Below, one piece after another: positions 34,769-46,015 of a stretch of DNA of 64,000 bases. Position 1 is the first letter of the stretch. Every line of letters begins with the position of its first letter. Below the pieces are notes generated by a model, which did not search any database, was not told where the DNA came from, and saw only the letters and a list, made by a program, of their open reading frames with translations. Location: NCBI RefSeq assembly GCF_012489685.1, contig NC_080044.1:82322732-82386731 (forward strand), written 5' to 3'. This stretch comes from Lotus japonicus. Taxonomy: Eukaryota; Streptophyta; Magnoliopsida; Fabales; Fabaceae. Position numbers and translations under genes: made by a program.

Positions 34769-36484
34769 GGCTTCAAAAGAAAGTAGTTTACTATTGTCAA
34801 TTTAAATCAAGACCCAAAAAGAAAGTTCAGGAAACATATTTGAGAGATGAAAGCAGGAAATAGGTCCTGAAATCAAAAACCCAAATACATTGTGATTAAT
34901 GGAAGAATGTGTTGGTGACAAAAGAAAGTTAAAGTTGGTAATGGAAGAAGAAACTTATTAATGGTGAGATTTTTTTCAAAGGGGATTAAAAATTTAATGG
35001 CAGGCAAAAAAGTACTGAGAAAAGAAAATATGTTATGAAAAGACTCATCCACAATATAGTAAAATGAAAGAAAATCAACATATTAAAAAAATATGTCTGA
35101 CTTAAAATCTTGGAATCAAGGCAAGATTTTATAGGATACAAACAGGAGCACCAACATCCCAGGAAAATAACCAAAACAACACTAACCTTGCAGAGGGAAA
35201 AGGAGTTTGTCGAAGGAGCTTCACCGAACCCAAACAGAGCTCCAATCAGCAGCAGGAGTATGCTTGTAGAGGGAACCAAAAAGAACAATAGTCATCTAGG
35301 GTTTGAGATAGGAAAGGAAGAAAGCAAAAGTGGGAGAAGAGTATAACTGGCATGGTGGGTCACTTGTGCTGATCAAAAGTGATGGGGGGAAGAAAAGCAA
35401 TACCGTACTTGTGCTGCAGAAAAGTGATGAGAGGAAGAAAACAAATATGGTACTGGCAAGGTTACAATTGGAATAAGATTATGAGTAGAATATAAAATAA
35501 AATTAGAATTAGAATAAAAAAACAAAGAGTTCAAAAAAAAAACCACCAATATATGGTGGGTATGTGGCCACGTCACTATTTTAAAGTGATCTTGCATTTG
35601 AATGATTTTATTATATCATGATTTTTTTTCACGGATATACTATCATGATTATATACTTTTTTTTTTCTTCTTTGAAGAAAAAGATAAGCTTATTTTGGTT
35701 AATATCAAAATATATTGTCAGTTACTTTTTTTTTGAACGTAATGTCAATTATATGATTTCTTAAAAAAGTATATTTGATTGGATTTGAATTATTTTATTT
35801 TATTGTTTACAGGAAAAAAAAGGTATACTTTATTGATACTATAAATAAACTTGATGAGAGTAACACTCTGATGAAACATAAAACACCCCACCTCTTGTCT
35901 GTAGTATGTGTCATATTGAAACCTCTCTAGGACAAAACTCATTTAAGATAAAAAAAAATTGATGCATCGGAAAACTGATTAAAACTTATTTTAATTTGAC
36001 CAAAGAATTTTAAAAATTATTTTAAAAACAGTTTATTTACAAAACAACCAAAGATACAAAAAATAAAATTGAGAGCATAATCAATCTGGCACTGTGTTAT
36101 TACGTTGAACAGAAAATTTGCCCAATTCTATTTTTTCAAATGATTTCATATCCAATCAAACCAATGCTAGATCCTTACTGTTTTCAAGAAATAGATTAAA
36201 TAATACAAACTTAAAATTAAAATTAATACAAGGTTCCAAGACATATATTCACTCCATATAATAAAGTGAGCTGGAAAACATCTTCCACATAGTGAAGTCA
36301 ATACTGGCTAAACAGTTTAGATAGCATCTAATTACAAAAAGATTATATAGCATCTAATTACAAAAAAGCCACAGTTACTGATTCAACTGTTTCTAACAAC
36401 TATGGTTAGTTTCTATTCTAGCCAAAAGATGCAAAAAGAAGTTTCACTCATAAGCTTCATCTTAATAATAATAAATGAAGCATA
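34769..36484. other. Helitron spacer between RepHel and RPA-like genes
   Basis: RepHel 5' flank and RPA-like 3' flank. 35380-35460 (GAAAAGCAATACCGTACTTG, then GCTGCAGAAAAGTGATGAG) is closely repeated at 39413-39510 in front of the RPA-like gene, suggesting shared promoter or leader sequence. 36300-36370 has a small duplicated unit (AGCATCTAATTACAAAAA). No coding sequence is recognised. Confidence 0.55.
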
Positions 36485-38937
36485 TCATTCAGTTTTGATG
36501 TGCTTTGTGACTTTTGAAGAAGAGAGTTGAACAGAAGGCAAATCTTGGCATGCAAAATCATCATCTAGTGTATCCTTTGACAATCTCTTAGCAGGAGTAC
36601 AATGTCCTATTGATGTAGTATCAGAATCAGCTGTTGCAGACAATGATTGCTGAAAATTTAAGAGAAATAAATACCAATCAGCACACTTCCAAATTATTGG
36701 AGCAGGTTTCAATCTTGCTTTATATCTTAGTAAGACACTTACAATCTCATATGCATCATCTTCTTTGAGGAAGGAGCTAATTGATTTCCCTTTCTTGCTC
36801 ATTAGGGAATCCTACAGATAAAATCATGTGTTAAAAGTTTATAAATCCAAACTTTTTTCATAAGATGGATCAAAAGATACCTCATCAACTTGCAATTTGT
36901 CCCTTATGCTTTCAATGGTCTTTTCATTATCAGAAACTCCTGTGACAGAAAACTGTTTGTAGCCGGGTTGAACCTTAACTTTAAAGGCAAACAGTTTTCC
37001 AAGAATGCAATCAATTGGTTCTGGAACAACCATTGCATCAAATTCACCTTCCTACATAATGACGAAACAATTAATCTCCAAAAGAAACATGCATAAGACT
37101 TTAGTGTAAGTTGTGTAATTGTATATACTAACATCAAGAAGTTGCTTCTTAAGATCAATAGCAGTTTGCTTCACTAATTGGATACACTCTCGATCCCACA
37201 GCACAAATTTTGAACTATTATTGTTATAGGATACCATAACTTCAACCCTAAATCTGGAAATACATACATTAAACAATTAGTAAAGCATATCATATGCAAA
37301 AACGCATTCATCAAAACATAGATAGTGATTAAAGTATATAACCTTGGAACTGTTTCAGTGTTTTTTTTCCCACATTTTGGACAAGTGAATGGTAGACTTG
37401 AACAATCTGCCTTCCTATTGCACTTAAAGCATGCTTCATAGCTCCAACCATTTCCAACACACATTTTATCTATTTTGGCAACAGTTACTACATAGCATTC
37501 CTATCAAATACAATTCATGATCAAATTTGTAGTTGTGTATTAAAAAAATTGAAGATGACATAAAAACAATGCAAAAAAAATTATGTTTGAACCAGATACC
37601 TTCTGAACCTCATTAAGCTGAGACAAACTTTTAACAATATCATTTTGCACAAATTTCTCTTCACTTGTAAATTGAGAGCATGAAGAGAATTGAGACATTT
37701 TTTGACTGTAAGATTCATTGACACATATTGAGCCCAACCTATAAAATTATTAGCAATTTAAAGAGATGTGTAATAGACTCAAAAATATAAATATAACAAA
37801 AAAATCATCTTGATAAAACTATAACCTGAATCTAATAAAAGATGACAAAATTGTACCTATTTTTATACTCCTGAATCTCCGCAAGAGGTTCATCAATGAA
37901 CAATTTCGAACAATACATTGAGTTTTGGATGGTTGTTGGATATTTCCCTGCAAAAAAAAATAGTGATTTCCATATTTCAAAAGTTAGTACAACAAAGTCA
38001 AAAAGCATAAGAGAATTTAAATTAAATATAAAATAACAGAACAAACCATTTGTCTCTTTTATCTTTGCAAGAGAAAGCAATATGACAACATGACCTTCTA
38101 CATGTGTTTCCAGAAAACTTTATCATCCTAGCTGCATAGTTCTCCCACAAAGTACAATGAAGAGTATTGTTCCTTCACAAGAGAATAGAGAAAAATAAAT
38201 GAATTTAAAATTGTACTAATCAATTACATAAGTTGCTAAAAAATAGAGTTAATAATCCTATAAATTTATAACCTTTCATCCTTTAAGACCAATACCACCC
38301 TTTTTGGCACACTCTCTTTTTGAATTTGTACGACATCTGACAATTCACCGATCACATCTACAAATAAAACATAAGTTACAACATAACTTCTATTAAAAAA
38401 GAATCCTAAAAAAGTAACTTTTGTCACACCAAATATCACATTACCTACTAACACTTCAGTAGATGCACCTCCCGCTAAGATGTCATCAAAGGGAGTGAAG
38501 TGATAAATATTATGAGGTATTTCAGGAATTTGACGCGCTTGCACTATTGTCCCTTTCATGAAAACTAATTTGTAAGGATGATTTGAAGTCCTAAATTGAC
38601 CATCATTGTGGTTAACCTCAAAGTTTTGAACAATATAAGTGTTGTCCTCCTTAAGCATTGACTTCCACTTGTCAATATCGAATTTTTTCACTACAGCTGT
38701 AATTTTTCCTCCCTGCAAAAGTAGGAACATAAAAATCTCATAGTCAATAAGTGTAGTATTAGAAAATGAACATGAAGCCTCAGTTAAAGAAACTACCTTT
38801 TGATCCATAAATATCATTTCCATAGCATTCACTTTCGATGACTTCTCAACAACCCAAAGATTAGTTATTCTTACTCCCAATTTCCATGTTTCTTTTGAAT
38901 CATCAACTTCAGCAATCAAGCTAGTCTTACGTGCCAT
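36485..38937 (-). pseudogene. Helitron-borne RPA70-like ssDNA-binding protein, probably frameshifted
   Basis: The start at 38937 gives MARKTSLIAEVDDSKETWKL. OB-fold segments follow: KLGVRITNLWVVEKSS, VVKKFDIDKWKSMLKED, SNHPYKLVFMKGT and FTPFDDILAG (DUF223-like), then LHCTLWENYAARM. A C-terminal Rep_fac-A-like zinc ribbon reads CFKCNRKADC...CPKCGKK (37370-37430), and the end is VTKHIKTE at 36485. It should bind single-stranded DNA for the transposon. Near 38117 a TTTT run shifts the frame: the sequence before it reads LWENYAARMIKF, and ETHVEGHVVILLSLAKIKET continues one base out. Removing one T would rejoin them, so the gene is broken or the run is misread. Otherwise exons and splice sites look orderly. 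Confidence 0.75.
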
Positions 38938-39809
38938 ACCTTGCAGAGTTGCAGGGAGAATGGCAACACAAATAAGGCTTCTAAATCTAAAACCAAATAA
39001 AAGAATAATATTTTTTGGAAATCATATTTAGCTTCAAATCTTCACAATCTTCAAAATCTGACTCAAAAGTGTGAACAATGTTTTGTGAAGGGATTTTTTT
39101 TTTAAATATAAGAGGTGAAACGGTGAACAATGTGCACACCTCAAAAGTGTAAAGCAAAGCAAAGTCAAATCTTTAGAGAGTAGAAAAAGAGGGAAACATA
39201 TTGAAGGAAACCTATCATCTTTCTTGATAAAAAAAAACAAATCTTCAAAGAAAAAGATTTGAATTTTTTTTATTTACATGTGAAAAAAAGGGGGAAAAAA
39301 TCAAACCTTGATGAGTTGTAGAAGACTAAGGAAGAAGAAGAACAAATGCATTCACCGGTTCTTTACAGGAGAGAAGTGATGAATAGATTGTGAAAAATGT
39401 GAAATATGTAAAGTGATGGGAGGAAGAAAAGTGATGAGAGGAAGAAAAGCAATACCGTACTTGTGCTGCAGAAAAGTGATGAGAAGAAGAAAACAAATAC
39501 GGTACCGGCAAAGTGATGAGATAGGATGAAGATGGCAGAATCCAGAGTAAAAAGTTAGAGAGAAATCTGGAATAGATAAGATTTTGCCTATATTTTTATT
39601 ATTATTTCTCTTTCTAAAGTGTCAGAGTACATCAAATTGGTTTGAATTGAAAATAAATTAGAGAACCTATGAAATGAAAAGCAACATGAATAAGACAAAA
39701 AATAAGAGAGGTAACAAAGAATGAAGGAGAGAAGAGAACTTAAAATAATCTAAAAAAATGAGAGCACGACACGTCACCAGTTAGGGTAGGATTTTCTTAG
39801 AGTATATTG
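38938..39809. other. Helitron 5' region
   Basis: Leader/promoter side of the RPA-like gene. It contains the 39413-39510 duplication and ends near 39760-39810, where the minus strand reads CCTACCCTAACTGGTGACG close to the proposed 5' terminus. Confidence 0.45.
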
Positions 39810-39879
39810 ATTTTCAAATATGTTATCAACCTATTAGTTTTTTTGTTTTTCTCTCCTTTAATTTGTAATTTGTAATAGA

Positions 39880-39911
39880 GTCGTGGACAATGATGCCTAA
39901 TACCAACGTTG
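39880..39911 (+). pseudogene. Tiny F-box/FBA fragment
   Basis: TCGTGGACAATGATGCC followed by TAATACCAACGTTGAG matches the SWxVMPNTNVE segment of the intact F-box gene (11170-11210). Nothing else of the gene is present; it is a short relic just outside the Helitron. Confidence 0.65.
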
Positions 39912-41429
39912 AGAAAGAAGGTATGCACTAGGTTGACTGTGGGAATCTCTAGTTTACTGTGATATATGTTTGCACCTAAGATCTTGTGTTTTCATATTAA
40001 TTTATATAGAATTTTTCGATTAAGTTGGATTTAACTATTTAAGTAACTTTCTATTAATTCTGGAGGATTTTAGAATTTTATGCATTGAATCTTGTTATGA
40101 ATATTGTTCTAATACATGCATTTAAATGGAGCGAATGTAATCTAGGGTTCTTGTATATGTTATGTTCTTTATAGGAGTTCGATGTTTATTTCCTCTGAGG
40201 TGTGATTGGTGGGACGGTTTTGAAACAGATTCATAGATTGAAACTTAATATAGAGAAATAAAAAGATTCACATTCTAAATGCGAGGAAATATTAGTTCCT
40301 CATAAATATGAGGAATAATTCAAAATCTAAGAAGAAAGTCTCCCAAGACCCAAAATTGTACCTTTGGCTTGCTCAAATTCGTCCAAGAGGTGAGAAGATG
40401 CTAAAACTAAAATAGGTTAAAAACACTATTTTCACGTTCTGGTGGGGTTGTAATTTGGTGTGGATGTGTGCAGCTTAAGAGCATGCACCCTCGCAAATCT
40501 TGCGCGTCCGATACGAGTAAGGTGCGGCAGATGGGTGATGGTCCACCGTAAGATCCTGTGCGCGAAGCAGGGAGCCATAACCCACGTTTTTTGTCTTTTA
40601 TACTGCAAGAGTTTATCTAGCGCGGTCGCGCACACTATAAGCGTTAGTCGCGCGAAATCTGATATGTTTAATTTCAGAGAGTTGACAAGTGGCGCGATCA
40701 TGCTACACGGTACATGTAAACTCGCGCGCTCGCAGCACAGGATCACAGACTCATAATTTTTAATTAAATTTTGATTTTCTTTCTTTTTCCAAATCTTCTA
40801 CTAATATAACAATAGAAATAAAATAAAATCATGAGAAGATCATAAAAGAAAATAATTAGAAGATAAAAATGAGATAATACCTAAAATAAACTTATCTTAA
40901 ATTGTAATGAAAATAAATAAAAGATACATTGCAAAAAAAAGAAAATAAATAAAAGATAAAACTAATTCAAATCCTAATAAATTCCAGAAAATAATAGTTT
41001 GGTTGTAGTATTTAGATTGAAATGATAAAATAAAATAATTTAAGAAAGTTATTTTCTAATTTTAAAAATTGCTACAATTTGTGTAAATCCTGTTCCACTT
41101 AATTGTTACAATTAAGTTCTCAAATAATTTTACTCTTACTTAAATTTATATGATATTCACAATCCATCATCATAAACACCAAAATATTTAAATAAAAAAA
41201 ATAAAATTTGAACATTTTTTTGCAAGTGACTATATGTATTTTTAAAATGAATATTTTAAATATACAGTTTTAATTTAACAAGATCTGTATCAATTTAACA
41301 GTGAATAGTCAATATCTTTTCCTTTTTTTGGTTTGATAGTCTTCTTAACCGTTAATATCTCGTCATTATAAATATGCAGCAGCAGCATATGCTTTTCCCC
41401 ATTCAGAAAACACTGACAAGCAAACATAA
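39912..41429. other. Intergenic with an old repeat related to the 2.2-3.8 kb inverted repeat
   Basis: About 40850-40990 shares AAAATAAATAAAAGATAAAA and CTAATTCAAATCCTAATAA with the right arm of the long inverted repeat (3640-3690). The adjoining 40440-40750 is an unusual GC-rich patch rich in GCGC/CGCG, in the same relative place as the arms' GC-rich patch, so the block may be a diverged copy. The open frames in it are overlapping on both strands and unconvincing. 41340-41429 is the STP promoter side. Confidence 0.4.
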
Positions 41430-44123
41430 ATGGCTGGTGGAGGAATAGCAGATGGAGGGCCAAGGAAAAGGGCTCATCTTTATACGCACAAGTTCACTCC
41501 CTATTGCGCTGTCAATTGCTTCTTTGGATCTCTTGGTGGCTTTCTTTTCGGTTATAATCTCCGTGTTTCAGGTCTGTTTTCTATGATCTCTCTCGGTTAT
41601 AGATTTTTTTTCTTTTCAAAGTAATAAAATAAACCAAACCCTGTTTCTGCATTGTCTCTTTCTTTTTATTTATTCACTATCACTGATTAATGGTTAGTAT
41701 TGTATTGTTATTAGAAAATTCACCATAAGTCTTACGCATGAATGTTAATGTTATTATTCATATTCATGTTGCTGCACAGAAATTTACTTTACCTGGTGTG
41801 CTCATTTTTCAGATGGGGTGACTTCAAGGGATGATTTCCTCCAGGAATTCTTCCCAACAGTGTTGGAGAGGAAGAACATGCATCTGAAGGAGACTGATTA
41901 TTGTAAATTTCATGATCAAGTTCTGACACTGTTTACATCATCACTTTATTTCTCAGCACTTTTCACAACATTCTTTGCATCCTACTTAACAAGAAAGAAG
42001 GGCAGAAAGGCCAGTATCATAGTGGCAGCACATGGCTTCTTGGTTGGAGCTATCCTCAGTACATGTGCAAAGAGCATTGCAACGCTGATCATTGCTAGGA
42101 TCCTTCTTGGTGTAGGCATTGGATTTGGCAACCAAGTAAGTGAATTGATGCAAAATACATATAGATCATCATTGATATTGACATAATAATTACTTGAACC
42201 AATTAATGATAAACATGTGTATGCTTGGTTCCTCGCCTCAGAATCAATTATTTTCACCGAGTAAAATCACTTTTGGATGATATATGCATGTTTGGATATT
42301 CCGTGGAAAACCACGGTGGTGAGGCCAAAATCACGGGGAACCGTCGCAAAAAGCTAAGGAAAGTTGTTTCTGTCCTGCGTGATTTTGGCTTCGCCGTGAT
42401 TTTGCACAGTGATTTGGCTTGAGAGTCTTCCTGGAGAAGAATCAATTCTTTATAGAAGCTAGAGAGAGTAGCTTTTGTGTTAGATAGAATCAGTTGTGAG
42501 ATTTTACAACAGGATTTTACGGTATTTACCCTACAAAAATCACTTTTTTCATGGATGTATGATGTATCCAAACAGAAATCACTTCACTCTCAACTCACTT
42601 TTCCCAAAATCAATTGTGATAACACATATGCATCTCGTTACTTATTTTCTTACAGACACACCTAATTATGCAGGCTATTCCTTTGTACCTATCTGAAATG
42701 GCTCCAGCTAAAACCCGTGGAGCTGTGAACCAACTGTTTCAGTTGACAACCTGTGCTGGAATTCTAATAGCAAGCCTCATGAATTATTCCACTGAAACAA
42801 TCTACCCCGGTGGATGGAGAATATCAATGGGTTTTGCAGCTTTTCCAGCAATGATTATGCTTAAGGGAGGTATTCTTTGTGCTGAGACGCCTAACAGCCT
42901 TGTGGAACAAGGATGGTTAGAGGAAGCAAGGAGGGTATTGGAGAACGTTAGAGGAACCAAGAATGTTGATGCTGAATTTGAAGATCTTAAGGATGCAAGT
43001 GAACAAGCAAGAGCCATCACTAGTCCATTTAGGACACTCCTTCAGAGGAAGTACACGCCTCAACTAGTAATAGGTGCCTTGGGAATTCCAGCATTCCAGC
43101 AACTAACTGGGAACAATTCCATCCTCTTCCTTGCCCCTGTCATTTTCCAGAGTCTTGGATTTGGTAACAATGCAGCTCTCTTTTTATCTTTCATTACCAT
43201 TGGAGCTCTACTTGTTGCCACTGTGATCTCCATGTTTTTAGTTGACAAGTTTGGTAGAAGAAAATTCTTTATGGAAGCTGGTTTTGAAATGATATGCTGC
43301 ATGGTAACTAACTACATTTTGTCCTATATAGTATATAGCATGTTTGGATCAGCTTATTTTTCATCATAAACAAGTTTGACTCCCAGAAACAAGCTTCAAC
43401 CCATAATCGATTTTGACTTTAGAATTGATTTTAAGTGCATGTTTGGAAATTCTTCTACAATTGATTCTAAAGTTAGAATCAATTTAACGGTAGAATTTAT
43501 TCTGATTTAAAAGTTGATCTAAACATGCTATTAGTCTCATTCAACAAATGCTATACTAACCAGTGCTTATATTGAATTGTTTATGTGACTTTATTTTTGT
43601 TGATTTGCAGATTTGTATTGCTGTGGTTTTGGCTCTGGAGTTTGGACATGGTAAAGAGCTCTCTAAAGGAGTCAGTACCTTCCTTGTTGTGGTGATTTTC
43701 TTGTTTGTGTTGGCATATGGAAGATCTTGGGGTCCCCTAGGGTGGTTGGTTCCAAGTGAGCTGTTTCCATTGGAGATAAGGTCAGCTGGACAGAGTATTG
43801 TGGTCTGTGTCAACATGATCTTCACTGCTCTTGTTGCACAATTGTTTCTCGTGTCACTCTGTCACCTCAAATATGGGATCTTTTTGCTGTTTGGTGGCTT
43901 AATTGTGGTCATGAGTTGCTTTATCTTCTTCCTTTTGCCGGAAACAAAACAAGTTCCGATCGAGGAGATTTATCTTCTTTTTGAAGACCACTGGTTCTGG
44001 AAGAAAATTGTGAGGACAGACCAAGATCTTAAGCATCAAATGGGAAGCCAACAAACAGACCAAGATCTTGAGCATCAAATGGAATGCCAACAACTTTTTA
44101 ACATTCCCAACAAGATAGATTGA
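41430..44123 (+). CDS. STP14-like sugar transporter, four exons, 535 aa, with altered motif residues
   Basis: Exons 41430-41571, 41813-42135, 42674-43303, 43611-44123, in phase throughout. This is an MFS sugar/H+ symporter of the plasma membrane STP family; KRAHLYTHKFT, LTLFTSSLYFSALF, PLYLSEMAPAKTRGAVNQLF, CAETPNSLVEQG, DKFGRRKF, WGPLGWLVPSELFPLEIRSA and LPETKQVPIEEIYLLF fit STP14 best. The usual GYDLGVSGGVTSMDDF is here GYNLRVSDGVTSRDDF. Asn43 replaces the Asp that serves as proton site in STP10, with further G-to-R, G-to-D and M-to-R changes. QQLTGNNSILFLAP also departs from the usual G(I/M)N...FYAP. The C-terminal tail carries a 39-bp tandem duplication (TDQDL(K/E)HQM...QQ twice). Transport activity is doubtful, although the frame is open. 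Introns 2 and 3 contain MITE-like sequence. Confidence 0.88.
43338..43528. mobile_element. TA-flanked MITE in STP intron 3
   Basis: GCATGTTTGGATCAGCTTA at the left and GTTGATCTAAACATGC at the right are inverted. TA flanks both sides (43336-43337 and 43529-43530). Same family as 7791-7912. Confidence 0.65.
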
Positions 44124-44381
44124 ACATTTTTAGTTTCTCCTTTTGTTTTTGGTCAATTGTGTATGTTTTCTTTATAGGCATTTCTTTTAAATATGGTCGG
44201 TTTAATGATTATTGACTCTATTTTCCTCAACAACGAGAACCTGTTAATACTAAAAAGACCATTTAAGCTATGTTTAAATTGATAGAAAAAGGAACAATGG
44301 AATAAAATACTAGTTAACAGCTACTACTCTTCGAATTATTTATAATATAATAGAATGGAATACTTTTTTTTTTGTAGATCT

Positions 44382-45151
44382 TTTTTTTTTGAGAACAAAG
44401 CAGATTTATTGAATAGGAAAAAAGATGGAGACAAACCCCCCCCCAACTGGGCTGTTACATAACAATGGAAGAATTAAAATAAACAAGCTCTTTTGTGAAA
44501 GCAGCACCACATTTCGTCAATCTGTCTGCGCTAGTGTTTGCTTCACGGAAAATGTGAGAGACTTTGAGACAATTTACCTCCACAACCCAACAGTCAATTT
44601 GATTTAGGAGATTAAGAAGCTTCCAAGGTCTATTGGAATGGTTATTGACCCAACCGACGGCAAGCGAAGAGTCACTTTCAAGAACCAAATTCCTCAGATT
44701 TCTGGAAACACAGAACAGTAAAGCCTCATGAACAGCTTTAACCTCAGCTTCGAATGCAAATCCTTCCCCTATATTCTTAGAGAAGAAAGCCACCACTTCA
44801 TTCAAAGAATTGAAAAGCACACCACCAATACCGCAAATACCAGGACTTCCCCTAGCAGCCCCGTCCACATTTATTTTAATTATACCAGCATCCGGAGGAA
44901 CCCAAACAGCAGTTCGAATTTTCTGTGGCCTCGCAGGGAATCTAATGGACTCGAAATTCCTGGACAACTGATCAATAGAATAAGAACAAGTCTGCAAGAG
45001 AGGGAGAGCCCACCAACCAATCTTGAGAATATGCGCATCCCACACCTCAGTAGCCGAAAATTGTTTCTGATTGAAGCAAGAGTCATTGCGCGAAAGCCAT
45101 AAGGACCACACCATGGCATAAGGAATTAAACTCCACAGTGTTTTACCAGTG
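44382..45151 (-). mobile_element. 5'-truncated LINE with RNase H domain
   Basis: On the minus strand an open frame (stop at 44455, open past the Met at 45114 up to the truncation) encodes a plant LINE-type RNase H: INVDGAARGSPGICGIGGVL, FEAEVKAVHEALLF, LVLESDSSLAVGWVN and FREANTSADRLTKCGA show the D-E-D-D set. A poly-A tail lies at the 3' end (T-run 44382-44390 on the plus strand). A 12-bp duplication, TTTTGTAGATCT, flanks the insert (44370-44381 and 45152-45163), so the element is a single truncated insertion. The reverse transcriptase and endonuclease are missing, so it is dead. Confidence 0.9.
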
Positions 45152-45163
45152 TTTTGTAGATCT

Positions 45164-45410
45164 AGAATGGCTTTCTATTTGTTTGTTTTTTATACATCAG
45201 AAGTGGGCTTTCAATTTGTTAAGAAGATAACAATTAAACATTATATTTATATTATTTAAGAAGTGGGCTTTCTATTTGTTTTTTTTTTATACATCAGAAG
45301 TGGGCTTACAATCTATTAACAATTAAGCTTTGAAAAAAAAAAGAGGGAAGAACAATTAAGGGAAAAACACTAGTTAAAAATAAAAGTACTCAAATAATAA
45401 GCAACAATAC
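45164..45410. repeat. Short duplicated AT-rich segment
   Basis: TATACATCAGAAGTGGGCTT and the neighbouring GGCTTTCTATTTGTT occur twice (45170-45220 and 45262-45310). It may be debris from a SINE or local duplication. No gene. Confidence 0.5.
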
Positions 45411-45745
45411 AGCTTTACTAAGCAGTAAAAGTGAAATTACATCAAAATACTAATAAACTCCATGTATCCCCAGCTACTACAGTGAAAGATGAAGATAGTG
45501 ATACCAAGCAGTAAAAGTGAAATTACATCAAAATACTAATAAACTCCATGGATGTGATGCTAAGCAGTAAAAGTGAAATTACATCAAAATACTAATAAGC
45601 TACTACAATAATACTAAGCAGTAAAAGTGAAATGAAGGATGAAGATAGTGAAATGAAGATGAAAATACTAAGCAGTAAAAGTGAAATGAAGGATGAAGAT
45701 AGTGAAATGAAGATGAAAATACTAAGCAGTATCAAAATACTAATA
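45411..45745. repeat. Degenerate minisatellite
   Basis: AAGCAGTAAAAGTGAAAT recurs about six times (near 45420, 45507, 45562, 45617, 45670, 45723). It alternates with the blocks ACATCAAAATACTAATAA and GAAGGATGAAGATAGTGAAA in variable order. Frames through it give repeated ILLSIFIFISLSSSFIS-like peptides, an artefact of the repeat. Confidence 0.85.
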
Positions 45746-46015
45746 AACTCCATGAATCCGCAGCCACCTCGCTCAAGCTCGTTACCACCGCCATGAACTA
45801 AGTCACCAGTCACCACACTAAAAATAAAATGTGTAAAAGTGAAATAAAAAACAGATCCGTAATTAAATTAACCACATAACTTGATGAGAACATAACTTGA
45901 TGATTTACGCACGTACCTATACTTTTCAGTACATTCGTCCGACCATATTGACATTTCAATGGTATGTTTTACAGAAAATGTTTAGTTAATTGAAAAATGT
46001 GTATCAGATAATAAA

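Larger units (their letters stand above)
26841..39810 (-). mobile_element. Near-complete plant Helitron (~13 kb) with RepHel and RPA-like genes
   Basis: On the minus strand the element ends in a hairpin (ACCCATGC-AACG-GCACGGGT, one mismatch; plus-strand 26851-26870), then ACCTTA and CTAG at 26841-26844, which is the canonical Helitron 3' terminus, followed by T. The proposed 5' end reads TCAATATACTCTAAGAAAA from 39810, preceded by A, which fits A^T insertion (flanks A26840 and T39811). Between them lie a RepHel gene (28722-34768) and an RPA70-like gene (36485-38937), the gene set of plant Helitrons. The regions upstream of the two genes share a ~90-bp duplicated segment (35380-35460 and 39413-39510). 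The 3' end is clear; the 5' end is inferred and could differ. Confidence 0.8.

Noticed and set aside
40432..40756. Overlapping frames on both strands in the GC-rich patch
   Set aside because: Mirror-image frames in a CpG-rich repeat-like block; no conserved motif on either strand.
42281..42610. Possible second MITE in STP intron 2
   Set aside because: GCATGTTTGGATAT near 42288 and ATCCAAACAG near 42565 are suggestive, but neither clear inverted ends nor a duplication could be fixed.
45592..45816. Repetitive hydrophobic peptide ILLSIFIFISLSSSFIS
   Set aside because: Created by the minisatellite repeat.
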